64,000 nucleotides of DNA from Sesamum alatum (taxonomy: Eukaryota; Streptophyta; Magnoliopsida; Lamiales; Pedaliaceae), in assembly GCA_034509735.1 (NCBI GenBank), contig JACGWO010000011.1, positions 14,417,866 to 14,481,865 on the forward strand, given 5' to 3'. Shown here one piece after another: positions 24,615 to 36,790 of this stretch (the stretch's first letter is position 1; each line of letters opens with the position of its first letter). The translations under genes and the position numbers were made by a program. The notes below the pieces were generated by a model. The model worked only from the letters and a program-made list of their open reading frames with translations, was not told the origin of the DNA and did not search any database.

Positions 24615-25380
24615 TCCACTCAATGGCTCATTTGTATCCCCCCGGGTATGCCCGATGTATTTTGTAAATACACTTGGATGAATCATACTTACATTTCACC
24701 CAAAAAAAAAAAAAAAGAATCTAACTCCAAAATAGTTAACTTGTTAGTAGGGATGGAATTTATAAATTGCAAAGAATTCAAAGAGGTATTGAGGGATTGG
24801 TGTCCGGGGAATGGGTTTGATATTGAATATGTGAGAAATGAAGGTAAACGATAATTGCTAAATGTAAACATGGGGGATGTGATTGAAGAATAAATGCCTC
24901 CCCGGTCATGGATGGGCTTACTTTTCAAATTAAAACACTTAAAAGGGAAATATACTTGCCTAAAAACTTATGATAACAACTTGGCTAAGGCTTCATATTT
25001 GGCCAAGAGGATGGGTAATGCAATAAGGATTGGTCGTAACATCCCTGTTGAACAACTGAAGAACACAATTAAATGAAAATGTAAGGTTGATGTCAGTAGG
25101 ACCAAAGTGGTCAGGGCCAAAAGACAAGTCTTAAATCCCATTCAAGGGGCGAATGCACTTCAATATGGCTATCTTTGGGATTACTGTGAGACTTTGAGGA
25201 GGGTGCTACCTTGGGAGTAGGGTTATCATTAGGAGGGTTGAGGGTTCAGAGCCACCTAATTTTGAAAAACTTTATGTCAGTTTGAATGCAACGAACAAGG
25301 GATTTTTTATGGGTGTAGGTCAATGATTGGGTTGGATGGATGTTTTTCAAAAACATGTTATGGTGGGCAGTTACTTGCTT

Positions 25381-25464
25381 GTGGGTAGAGATGGAAATGA
25401 AAACATGGTTCCAATTGTTATGGTGGGTAGAGATGGAAATAAAAACATGGTTCCAATTGTTATG
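25381..25464 (+). repeat. 42-bp in-frame tandem duplication in the MULE transposase
   Basis: Two adjacent copies encode VGRDGNENMVPIVM and VGRDGNKNMVPIVM. Relatives have this motif once, so this is a local duplication in the pseudogene. Confidence 0.85.
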
Positions 25465-26316
25465 GCAGTGGTTTCTATTGAAAACAAGGAGAACTGGACT
25501 TGGTATTACGGTAAATTTTTAGATGAAATAGAAGGGTTGGGAATAGAGAAATGGAACTTAATTTCTAAGAGGCAAAAATGATTGATTGAGGCCTTAAAAG
25601 AACTTGTTCCGGACAATGAACATAGATACTACATAAGACACATGTACCAAAACTTCAAATTGAAGTTCAAATCATACGAGCTGAAAACTTATTTCATCAA
25701 TACCAACTGTTGCATCAAGTACATCAGCAATTGCTCCGTCACTCAAGTTGCAGCCACCAACACCTGTAAATGGACCAAGAAGCAAACTATTTTTGATGTG
25801 CTTGAAAACATCAAGAAGAAATCCAAAAGAAGGGGATGTAAGTCATAACAAAAGATTATGACCACCTTTATTTCAATTCTATTTTTTTAACCAGTTTATG
25901 CTACCTACATTTGAAATTTATCAATTGCATTTGCAAGTGAAAATACCAATAAATTTGTAGGTTTATAAACAAAAAGTTGCAGAATGTAGGAACATTTGTA
26001 CTTGGATTTTTATTTATTTTTTTATTTTTTTTGGAGCTATCAATCAGTTAAAGCGAACAAGAGAGACATCCAACTCCTAATTTGTGTTGAGTTTTAATTC
26101 CAACAAAGGGAGGATAAATCTATCTTTACATAGGCCAAAAACGCTCACAAAGTCGCACAACAGGCGCATCTAGGGCCCTACTTTCAGATGAAGGGAAGTA
26201 AATGGCATCTTTTTTAAAATGACAAGGGTTTTTCTTTTCTTTTTTGTACATTGTTTTTTCAAAGCGGTTTTTTCGCACTTTTTGATTATCACAAAGGGGT
26301 AAATTACATTTAACCC

Positions 26317-29300
26317 ATGAAAAGAATATTAAAGTTGGAGTATTTGAAAAAACAACTTAATAATTATAATTTTTCTAATAACTGAAAAAGTTAGTAGGGA
26401 GCTGCTTATAACTTTTGATTTAAATCAACTTAATTTAAACAGTTTAATAGTAGAAGTTATAAAACAAAAACACTCTTTTTAACTTATTGCAATAAGCTAA
26501 TAAGAACTTATTATCAACATTACAAATAAACCCCAAGCATATAACAAATACTAATGTCTAAACAAACCTTAAGGACTCATATATGTTTACACGTTTTAAG
26601 TTGATCCAATCCATCTATTCATAAAGCGAGAATCTAACCATTGGTGGGAGGACACGTAGGATGATCTAAAAATATCACATGTGCACTGTAAATTGGTTCA
26701 ATAATTATAAATACTGTCTCATAAGTATTAAAGTTGATATAATGCATATATATTAATTACACTCGAATTCTTCCATACGATCTTTTCATTTATTTTAATT
26801 AATTTGATTGATTTGTCAATCTTCAAATTTCATTCCAAAAAGTTTAGATGGTTCTGATTCCAATTATCAATATAGGTCAAGAGTCAAGACATGCATTTTC
26901 TATGGGTTGCTCTAGTCATGCACCATTCGATATATAGGCATAAGATACTTAATTAAATGAAAAAATATTAAATAATAATTCTAAAATTATAACTAAAGAT
27001 ATATATATATATATATTAAGTGAATAGTTCTTGTTTCCTCACAATATGATTCTTAAAAACTGATAATTAGCAAGAATTTCATGTAAGTTCTCACCATATT
27101 GATAATTATATTTTGTCATATTAAAATCATAAATCGTTATAAAAAAATTCTTGTCACTTAATAAATATCATCGCCGATGATAATGTTAATATTATCACTT
27201 GATTATAGTGATTCTCGAGAATCGAGCACGCAACCTTTCGACAAAACCTGAACCCACCTTTACCATTAAAATCAATATTTACTAGCAATTGATAATTAGA
27301 CCGTCCTGAATTATTATTGATTGAAATGGAGGAAGAAAAATAAATAATTTGAAATGCTTGCTTTTTGTGATAATGAAATCATGAATTAATGTCGACCGAC
27401 AATTAAGTTGAAATGTCTGCCTAAGGGTTGTCAAATAATTTTCTTATATATAATTATGGCGATGTTGCTTTTGATGAGATTAATGTTTGAATATTGGTGT
27501 CGGAAATTTATGACTTTTGGAGGATACTGAGAAAAAAAAATGAATGAATATGAATATGAATATGCCTTTTCTTGAAAGTTAGCATATTTATAATATGGTC
27601 AAGACAAAGAATTCATACCTTTAATTTCTTTCAATTTTCAACATTTGAAAATGTTCCTAATTTGACTAAATGCTACACAATTAAAAAGCATTGAAAAGAA
27701 GAACATTACGACCAAGAATCATGATAAGGATGTGTTTATTATTATTTAATTTGATATTATTCAGAATTATTTATAATATGTTTGGTTGGAGAAAAAAGTA
27801 GAAGTATAAGGAAGTAAAAGGGGATGTATAAGAAAAAGTTTAGTATTTGGTTTGGGGGAAGAGATGGAAGGGAAGTAAAACTGGATATATATGGAACCCC
27901 TCTGGAGTTCAATTTATTTTCCGTCCAAAATTGGGTGAAAAAGTGGAAGTATAAGGTCAAAAAGAAAAAGAAATACATAATTTATTTTTATTTACTCTAT
28001 TGCCCATACATAATCGTCAGAGAAAAGAAAATCAAATTGTTGGAAAAACTACTACGTTGAAGTCAACAATCCGGAAAACATACTTTGCATTTGCAATTTT
28101 TCATAATTTTTTGTTGCTAATTTGCTATTAATCTTGATTGAATAATCTTTTTTCCTAATCGTGTTCCCTCTTCCCGCTGCCGACGCTTGTAATTTTTATT
28201 TTATTTAAACTGAATAGTTTAGAATAAATGAACAATATTCGTTTTGATGAATTTTTTTATTAATAAAAAATATTATTGTTCTTGTTTGATATATATTTTT
28301 ATTAATAAGATTTTTAAATCTTTAATATTAGTATAATATTAACTTGTTTATTTTCTAATACAAAATAAAGAGAAAGGATTAAACTGTAAAATTACAAAAC
28401 TTAGTCTTTTCTTCTCAATTTATTTTTCTCGTGCCAAACAAGAAAAAATATTTGAAATTTACTCCCCTCCCAATCATACCAAACAACTTGAATGGAAACT
28501 ATTATTCTTTTTCTCCCCTTCCCCCTTTCACTTTTTATTTCCCCTCAAACCAAACGAACTCTTATATATTAAGAAAATAAATGAATTATGATGGAAGTAT
28601 GTGAATATTTATATGTATTAATTAATAATAATTAATTTATGTACCTCATGGAAACAAGTCGTCATGATCTTTTCTCGACCACTAGTACTTTCTCATCTTT
28701 ATTCGTTTATATATATAAATAAATAAATAAATAAATATATATATATATATATATATAAAGAAGGAAAAGATAATTATCATAATGCGACTTTTTCAATGTC
28801 TACAAGTTTACTTTTTTGACTTTTTGTTTTATATGAAATCTGTTCAAGAAAAACAAAAGTAAATATCAATTGTATGAAAACCGTGTTGACGTACAACACG
28901 TTTTAGTTCAACTCAACTGCCTTCTGTGCTAATTGATGCGCAATCGTGATTTGTTATTCCATGACATAAATTTTATTAAATTACTAATTAAACCTAACTC
29001 TTATTTATGAGATGAAAGCGATGAATTATTATTAATTAAAATAAATTGAGTACAATCAGTCTTGTCGAATATTAATATTTAACAAAAATAATTACAACAA
29101 TCATAGCCTAGATCAACAATGTCACATAAATTAAATTTATACAATACCTACTATTACAGTAGAACTGCATTCCACGCATTGGTGGTTCGACCTCTAAGGT
29201 CACGCCTCAATTTCGACAATTGAGTTATGCATCATCGGCAAAACCTAATTCTTATTTAATCATTGTGATTTTTTCTTTTAAGTGAGTGATGAACTATTAT

Positions 29301-30104
29301 TTATTTTGAATAATCACAATCATTCTAATCAAATGTTGGACATCAATTTTTATTTCATTTTTTTCTTAATTTTCAAATGGTAAACTTTTCAAAGGGTTTT
29401 TTTGAGATTAATTAATTAATTAATTTATTACTAGAAAAATTCATGTTTGCATTTTTCTTTATGTATTTAGCTAGTAATTATTAAATTTCGAACCATGCAC
29501 ATCTGAAAAAAACAATTCCAATTAAAGGGAGCGTACAAATTTTATTGTATAAATCAAATCAGTTAAGAAAAATATAAAAGAGATATGAAACTAAAAAATA
29601 TGCATATATTTTCTCAAATAACTATATTATACACACATCTATATACGTAGCTAATTTTTCTTCGATTATCGAAACAAAATGGATTGGACATTTTTTTTAT
29701 TACAGATTCTATTGCATTCTCTGTTCCAGTGACGTATATATATTAAATGAAATATGAGATGAAATAGAACTTTGATGTTGGTTAAAAGGTGTTTTTCCTT
29801 TTATACCCTTACAAAAGGCCCACAACGGTCCCACACAAGAGGAACCGTGTACTTTTGTAGTGGGATGGGTCGAGTCACACACAATCTGAACCCTCCAAGG
29901 ATAGACACATGGCACAATGCGTATAAACCCCAATGTCGTCTGTAAATTGGTGAAAAACTATAAATAGTTGTAAGTCAATCAATTTACTGTAGTATTTAAC
30001 TCCGACCACCTGATATTCAGACCATCTTCCAACTTGACCATTGGAGTGTTTCACCCGAGCACCTTGAGCGTTTGTTTTGAGATTTATTTTTCGCTTACCC
30101 GATA
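26317..30104. other. Gene-free AT-rich DNA
   Basis: No protein-like ORF was seen. Segment 26338-26535 is related to 39893-40110 (shared words: AAATCAACTTAATTTAA and AAGCTAATAA). TA microsatellites lie near 26999-27018 and 28737-28756. The stretch 29770-29930 is less AT-rich but gives no recognisable product on either strand. Confidence 0.45.
27732..28560. repeat. Possible TIR element with 'gtttggtt' ends
   Basis: TATGTTTGGTTGGAG near 27777 and the complement of CTCAAACCAAACGAAC near 28543 face each other. Both inner flanks have purine/pyrimidine-biased sequence. The match is weak and no target duplication was found. Confidence 0.3.
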
Positions 30105-30106
30105 GG

Positions 30107-30222
30107 ATTATCTGAACATTTCGATCTCATCGAATTGGAAATAAAAAATTCAATCCCGAATAGAATTAGTCGAACATTTCGACCTCATCGAATTTGAAAT
30201 AGAAAATTCGATCCCGAAACTA
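30107..30222. repeat. 58-bp tandem duplication
   Basis: Two adjacent copies share GAACATTTCGA, CTCATCGAATT and AATCCCGAA or GATCCCGAA blocks with a period of 58 bases. No coding function is apparent. Confidence 0.75.
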
Positions 30223-30867
30223 AAGATCGGTGGATGCAAGCCCACTTGGCATGAATTATACCATTAATGTACAATTGCAGGGCCATAAATTACATATTCT
30301 GAGGATTATTATTCTTAAAGCTTAATAATTGACTAAGAACCAATACCAACTAGATGTTTCGGCTGTCCAAAAGAGACAGGATCTAAGACCAAAATTGCAC
30401 TTCCGATGAATAATGACCGTCGATTACTAATCCTATATATATATCCGAGAATCTTGGAAAGAATTTACGACCAAAATACTTAAACTTGGTCCAAAATTGG
30501 ACAGATTTTCAAATGTACTTTGATGGACAAATAAATGGGCATCTGCAGTTGGACAATTGTGCTAGCGAATAACTTGTACACATTCTTGAATTATTATGAT
30601 ATTATCTATGGTGCCAAGAAAATTATGTTGAGTTTTAATTATTCGATAGCGTGTTTTTAAGATTATTTTTGTAGATCGTTTAGAATTTACCACGTTTGAA
30701 AGTGAATTAAAATTATATGGTGTTTGGATGAGCTTATAAGATTTTTTGAAATATTATTCTTTCATTTTTTAATTTAAAAAACAAACCTTTTTAAGTAAAA
30801 TTATACTATAAGTCTCAATTATCAACGACTATAACAATCAACATATCAATGGCCAATATAAAATATA

Positions 30868-31366
30868 AGGTTAATTGTACCTATACCCCCTCTGAAAATG
30901 CAAAATTATATTTTTCCCCAAAAAAATTTTAAAATTACACTTACATCCTCTCTGAAAATTTTTCTTTTAACCCGACCTCCTTCCGTTAGAGTTTGAATAG
31001 AAATTGTTTAAATTAGCAAAAAGAAATTACATAAATTTTTAATTTTGTCAATCAGTTAACATTTTCATGTATATTTTTATACTTATGAGAAGATAAATGT
31101 AATTTATATATATAGAGTGAGGTTAAAATTATTACATTTTTCCTTCATAAGTGCAAAATTATTACATGAGAATGTTAAATGAAGGGTAAAATTGAAAACT
31201 TATGTAATTTTTTTTGCTAACGCCAATATTTTTCGTCCAAATCCTAACAAAAGGGGGTCAAGTGTAAATAGAGAATTTTCAGAGTGGGTGTAAATATAAT
31301 TTCAAAAATTTTTGGAAAGAAAGTGTAATTTTGCATTCTCAAATAGGGTCTAGATGTAATTAACCC
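30868..31366. mobile_element. Mutator-type foldback element, perfect 9-bp duplication
   Basis: The ends AGGTTAATTGTACCTA and TCTAGATGTAATTAACCC are inverted. The 9-mer taaaatata flanks both sides exactly (30859-30867, 31367-31375). The arms carry GAAAATGCAAAATTA and its complement. It belongs to the same subfamily as 58742-59182 (shared TTAGAGTTTG block). Confidence 0.88.
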
Positions 31367-31375
31367 TAAAATATA

Positions 31376-32226
31376 TGTAACTACCAATAGCTCCTACTAA
31401 AGTTGGCGATAACTCTATTGAAATAAGACAACTCTCTTGGAGCTTCAGCTTCGCTAACTAATTTAAGTATTATTGATTTTAAGAAGAAAACTTGTAATAT
31501 TTATTTATTTGAAAAAAAAAATACTTTTCAATTTATTTCAAAATTTAACGAACTCCTCCTATGTTGAGTCTTTAATCAAACCAATTACAAAATTGTTATT
31601 AGTAACGTTTTATATGCTTTGTGATGTTATTTATAAAAATATTTTAAAATTTTATTTTTAAAATAATATTTAACATCTTATAAATTTTAAAAATAATTTT
31701 ATAAGAGTATGAACGTACAAAATTAAAGTTAACCACGCATATAAATACTTTCCTTCCTCTCACAAAGTTTAGGCCACTGGCCCCAGTGAGGTTATTGTTG
31801 GGCCTTAATAATTTGGGCCATCAAATTTATACCATAGGCCCATAACCACCTTGTCCAGACAAAAATTGGGCCCATTTTCAATTTAACTCCCTTTTGTTTG
31901 GGTGAATGGGCTCATGTTAATTTAGAAAGCCCAACATCATCGATTGTTTTTGCAATTGCTTCAGTCAACTGCTTATAAATGTTTTTTTGCTCAAAATAGT
32001 GTTTATAATTTTTAACTTGTGCTTTTAAACCGATTAAACTAAGCTCATCTAAGCTTAAAAATTATAAATTTTCTCCCACCAACTGTCGTATTTTATTGGT
32101 GGAATTGTAAATAATAAGTTTTTTTTTTCTTCAAACACTTCAAGTTCAATTTCACTACAGCCAAATTTACAGCTTTTTTATTTGCAACTATTCTCACTAT
32201 AAAAATAGAAATTATTGTAAATAATG
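31376..32226. other. Intergenic DNA, nothing recognised
   Basis: AT-rich with a modestly GC-richer patch near 31770-31930 (GGGCC-rich words). No gene or clear repeat boundary. Confidence 0.4.
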
Positions 32227-33133
32227 CCTAGGAAAATGGGTTAGACAAAGAGATCCTAGCGGTCCAAAAGAAGAAAGCGATCATAAGAGTTTAAATGAAT
32301 GCAAGGCGCAATGTGCCTTCAAGAGGCCCGATTCAGGTAATGACCCAAGGTACCCTCAAAGAGCCCAATTTAAGTAGAGGCCCCAAGGAGTCTGATAGGA
32401 TGTGCCCCCAGGAAATAAATCTGCTCTAAGAGGCCCAAGCAACCCAGATCCAAGAGTACCTCGCAGGCCCATAAGGAAGCTTAAAGACTTGGAATCCCCC
32501 AATCAAAGTAACATCCCATGTCATGTGGCATCCACGGGTGGCCGAGGTAGCATCCACTTAGGATCTTTGAGGGCATATCCCACATAATCAGATAAGGGCC
32601 AGCCACCTTAGCGGGGACAAGTGGGCCCCAAGCTAGAAGTAACATTTGAACCCGAAAATCTTGGACTTTGATTGGGGGAAGACATCATTATCCACAAAAG
32701 ATACTCTCATCAGCAGCAGACTCCAACCGCCCCCGATGATCAAAGGTCTCCAACTGCTAGGAGATGACCCTCCACTGAATCCGAGGGATCCTTCCACCGC
32801 CGGGAGATGACTCTCCACGGAATTCGTGCGGGATTCGATTTATCCAACCGGTTGAGGATTGTCTATAAATTGAGAGCTCTCCCAACGGGAGAAAACAAGT
32901 TTGACCTTCATACTTCAAATTTCACATTCACGCAACAACTTTAATTGAAAAGAATACTTTCATTTCATACTTAGAGTTTTGCACGTTGAACTCCAATGTC
33001 AATCTCTCCCTTGTAACAAAACACAAGGAACAACACTCTCAATTTCACTTATTTATACTCTTTTATTATTTAGTATTTTATTTCATTACTTTCTATCCCA
33101 ACTAGACCCCAGTACCCTTTTTTGCTCGCATCA
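32227..33133 (+). mobile_element. Probable solo LTR of an LTR retrotransposon
   Basis: A GC-richer block of about 900 bases starts with TGCC and ends near GCATCA. It contains a TATA-like TCTATAAATTG at 32870 followed by CTCCCAACGGGAG and a polyadenylation-like AT-rich tail. The same order of blocks is seen, reverse-complemented, at about 50580-52870 (for example GATTCGAtTTATCCAA, GTTGAG, CTATAAATTG). No internal domain or second LTR lies nearby, so a solo LTR fits best. The superfamily is not certain. Confidence 0.6.
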
Positions 33134-33646
33134 CTAGACACCCCCTCAGTATCTTTTTGCAACTTATGTTCAATTCACATTTCAAATAAAGTCCTTCATT
33201 GTGGGAAGAATTGCATATGTAGCTTCAAAAGAGTTGGCAAATTAGTCTCTGAACTTGATGAAACCTGTTGACAGTTAACATCTAGCTGCATGTAATTTTT
33301 CAGATTCAAGAACATGATATGTTGAGGAAATGTCTCATCGTATGGGGAAAGGACAAGGATGGCAAAGCTTGGTATGGAGTTCAAAAGTCCAACAATTATC
33401 ACAATAAAAAAAAACACAAAATTAACAATAAAAAAATTAAGTAATAATATTACTATTATAATTAGTTATATGTATTAATTAATACAAATTTCTACTTTTT
33501 AATAATAACAACTTACATAATTTTAATCATGACAAACTATTATGTAAAGATTGTCACTATAAAATGACAGAAATGTACGTATATTGATAATCCAATGACA
33601 ATAAGGATGCTGGTGTGGACAAGATTTTGATTTTTTTTTTTTTTTT
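33134..33646. other. Intergenic DNA, nothing recognised
   Basis: AT-rich, without coding signal; it includes a T run directly before the next foldback element. Confidence 0.4.
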
Positions 33647-33904
33647 GGCTAAATTACATTGACACTTCCTGTGCTTAGGTCCAATTACACAAACACCTCC
33701 TGTTTTTTGTGAAATTACAGCTACACGCCTGAGGGATGTTAGTGTAATATTTTTCAATGGGTATTAGTGTAAGGTTTGTCTTTGAATAGGAGGTGTAGTT
33801 ATAATACAATTACAATCTCGGGGGATGTAGCTGTAATTTTATAAAAGATATGGGGTGTTTGTGTAATTGGGTCTAACCTCATGAAGTGTCACTGTAATTT
33901 ACCC
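33647..33904. mobile_element. Mutator-type foldback element inserted in a T run
   Basis: GGCTAAATTACATTGACACTT and the complement of AGTGTCACTGTAATTTACCC define the inverted ends. Both flanks are T runs of at least 8 bases, compatible with an all-T 9-bp duplication. Internal words CAATTACACAAACACC and TGTTTGTGTAATTG pair. Confidence 0.7.
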
Positions 33905-34112
33905 TTTTTTTTAAAAAAAAAAAAACTGTATTGTAGCACAATTAAATTATTGTTAGTTCATACACATTTTTAATGATAAAATTGTTATTATTTAATATTT
34001 TATGTTATTGTTTTAATCATAGCTTTGAATTATCACATACTTTCTAGTAAATTAATAAAATGATGGACTTAAAAAATGTAATGGAGAAGGCATGCAGCAT
34101 CAACTATATATA

Positions 34113-36499
34113 TCTATACTATTTATAAAATAGAATGCTATTTTGTGTCTAAAATGGCAATTTTTTGTGATTTTTACAGAAATTACCATTTACTTTTTAT
34201 ATAATACATTTGCTTATTTCTTTCTATAAAATGAAATTAATATTTTATGGAGGACAAAAATGAAAATTTGATATCATATTGGTAGTTCTCATACCAATTT
34301 TACAAACTACCTATTATGTCATCTCGCCATAACCACCCATGTTCTCCCACCAACTTTTTCTTTCTTTCTTTTTTTTTTTTTTTTTGGTCTACAAAAACCC
34401 AATTAAAAGTCTAAAACCTCTCTCATAATCTAATATGTTAATTTATTTCTCCAAAATTTGATCTTAATAAGAAACATGTAATTAATATGTTCTTTATCAA
34501 CCCTCATTCCTTAAATAAAGAAAAAAAAGAGCCTTCCAAGTTCTCATCATTATTTGTATATTTATTTGATTTATTTTATTTTGTAATAATAAATTACTTT
34601 TTTTTTCGTAGTATAAAACTGTAATATCTCATGTGAAATGAAGTGTTCACCACAATCTTTTATTTAAAAATATTGTTCTTGAAAGTTTTCATATATATAT
34701 ATATATATATATTTAAATTTATGGATATATTTAATTTTTATATTAAAATATATTAAAACTGCAATAAATCATATTTATAAAAATAATCTATACTATTTAT
34801 AAAAGAGAATGCTATTTTATGTCTAAAATGGCAGTTTTTTGTGATTTTTTACATAAATTACCCTTTACTTTTTGTATAATACATTTGCAAATTTCTTTCT
34901 ATAGAATGAAATTAAGATTTTATGGAGGACAAAAATGAAAATTTGATATCATATTGGTAGTTCTCATACCAATTTTACAAACTACCAATTATGCCCTCCT
35001 GCCATAACCACCCATGTTCTCCCACCAACTTTTTCCTTCTTTCTATTTTTTTTTTTTTTTTTGTCTACAAAAACGCAATTAAAAGTCTAAAACCTCTGTC
35101 ATAATCTAATATATTAATATATTTCTCCAAAATTTGGTCTTAATAAGAAACATGTAATTAATATGTTCTTTATCAACCCTCATTCCTTAAATAAAAAAAA
35201 AAAAAAATCCTTCCATGTTCTCATCTTTATTTGTATATTTATTTGATTTATTTTATTTTGTAATAATAAATTACTCTTTTTTTGGTATTATAAAACTGTA
35301 ATATCCCATGTGAAATGAAGTGTTCACCACAATCTTTTATTTAAAAATATTGTCCATGAAAGTTTTCATTTTTTAAATTTTAAATTTATGGATATAGTTA
35401 ATTTTTATATTAAAATATATTAAAACTGTAATAAATTATATTTATAAAAATAAAAAATAAAATTAATATCGGATATTGAAGATAAGAGTGTATTAAATAA
35501 TCTGAAAATATCGAAAGAAAAATCAATTAAAAGAATGAATATATAAAAATAATATTATATTTAATATTTTAATTGTGAAGTGCAATCATGGTACCTTAAA
35601 TTAAAACAAAAAAAGCTTAATGAATAATTGTTGACTAATTAATATTAAGAAAGTAAGCCATAATATTCTCTACTAATTATCCATACTAATTATAAAAAAA
35701 AAAAAAATTATGTCTAGAATGGAAGTTATTTTAGAAGAATTTACCCTTTATTTTTGCATAATCTATTTTCATATTTCTTCTACAAAGTGAAATTTATCAT
35801 TTGTGGAGGGCAAACAGATTTAACAGAGTATTGATATTCTCATACCAATTTTTAAACTACCTAATTGCCCTTTTTATGAACCCTTATTTTTAAAAAGAAA
35901 AAAAAACTTCCATATTCTCATCTTCATTTCCATATTTATTTGATTTATTTTACAATAATATATTACTAATTTTTTTTGTAATATATAAAACTGTAATATG
36001 ACATGTGAAATGAAGTATTCACCAAATTCTTTATCTAAATTTTCATTACTCTCTCTATAAATATCCATTACTTCTATTAAATATTTTGCAAATTGAAATT
36101 TTTTGCCCACAATTTCTTTTGCCGCCCACTTAAATCCAAATTTTTAATTTTTATTTTTAATCCCTTACCTCTGTCTCCTTTGTCGATTAAAGAAAGCTGA
36201 TAAAAGGATTAAGAGAAAGAAAGTAAATAGAAGAATTCATTTTTGTGTTTTTTTCAAGAAGCAAAAGGAGTAAAGTTATGTATAAAGAATCAAATAGAAA
36301 AGTCATTGATTGTTAACCAACAACACAATATTGTATTGGAAGTAGGTGATCTATGTGAATTCATTATATCTACAAATGGATGAATCCTATCACAGTATAA
36401 TGGATATATAATCTTATTTTATTTACAATTAAAAGAATTTAGTATTATACTTACATTCAAAATTTTGTGCACGCGAGAATCGCGTGTAGTGGCTACTAG
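34113..36499 (+). mobile_element. Helitron with tandemly repeated 5' portions
   Basis: TCTATACTATTTATAAAA at 34113 and again at 34787, each preceded by A, are Helitron-type 5' ends. The following roughly 670 bases are repeated almost identically. A third, degenerate start (CCATACTAATTATAAAA) is at about 35690 with related sequence after it. The 3' end has a hairpin CACGCG-5 bases-CGCGTG (36470-36486), then about 10 bases and CTAG (36496-36499) followed by T. No Rep/helicase is encoded, so it is non-autonomous. Confidence 0.8.
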
Positions 36500-36790
36500 T
36501 AAATATATATATATGTGGTTTAGTGATCCTGAGGGAACCTAAATTTGTGGTATGTTGAATTAATTTTATGCTGGTCCCCATGAATTAGATGCCACGTTAT
36601 TTTGTTTGACTCCTAAAGTTTGATTATTTTTCATAACCAACAATTATTTAATTAGAGTAAGATTCTAAATCTAATTTGAGGGGATAGTAATTGTTAAATA
36701 TTATAATTATCACAGACATATATAGGTCTTGAGAATATCCTTTTAGTAAAAAAAGGATCTAACATTCACATATTACTCTTTTCACTAAAA

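Larger units (their letters stand above)
19340..24713 (+). mobile_element. Full-length L1-clade LINE with 13-bp target duplication and poly(A)
   Basis: The 13-mer aaagaatctaact occurs at 19327-19339 and again at 24714-24726, immediately after an A tract. This gives the exact borders and a canonical target-primed insertion. The order is a 5' leader (19340-19914), ORF1, a 5-base gap, ORF2, a short 3' UTR (ending in TGTATTTTGTAAATACAC and similar sequence), then the A tail. Plant L1 layout is complete, but ORF2 is broken. The element is markedly richer in GC than the host DNA. The reading frame of the interrupted transposase rejoins cleanly across it. Confidence 0.95.
17920..25855 (+). pseudogene. 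MuDR-type transposase, interrupted and frameshifted
   Basis: A possible start at 17920 is followed at once by an intron-like GTATGT. The N-terminal MuDR module is seen from about 18360 (YHDIEFTYGG, DIDFLSLYELG) through about 18720 (VVQIYVVEKETEPIQIID), across stops and frame changes. An acidic repeat follows. The protein then breaks at the LINE insertion and resumes exactly at 24727 with the DNA-binding domain (LVGMEFINCKEFKEVLRDW). The DDE region shows IGLDGCF, YGGQLL, VGRDGN and NWTWYYGKFL, ending at HRYYIRHMYQNFKLKFK. The sequence then jumps to a proline/lysine-rich tail, so the C-terminal catalytic part and SWIM zinc finger appear deleted. Many stops remain and it is non-functional. Confidence 0.82.
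17411..26316. mobile_element. Mutator-like element (MULE) with long TIRs, split by a LINE
   Basis: The left terminus TGATTAAATACAATTTACTC and the complement of the right terminus GGGTTAAATGTAATTTACCC begin inverted repeats of about 120 bases. Inside them, blocks such as TGATTATC.AAAAGTGC, AACAATGT and TGTCATTTTAAAAAA are shared. A transposase pseudogene runs left to right between them. Removing the 5.4-kb LINE gives an original length near 3.5 kb. Target duplications could not be assigned confidently. Confidence 0.75.

Noticed and set aside
29709..29933. 74-codon minus-strand ORF in a GC-richer patch
   Set aside because: No recognisable motif on either strand and no flanking exons.
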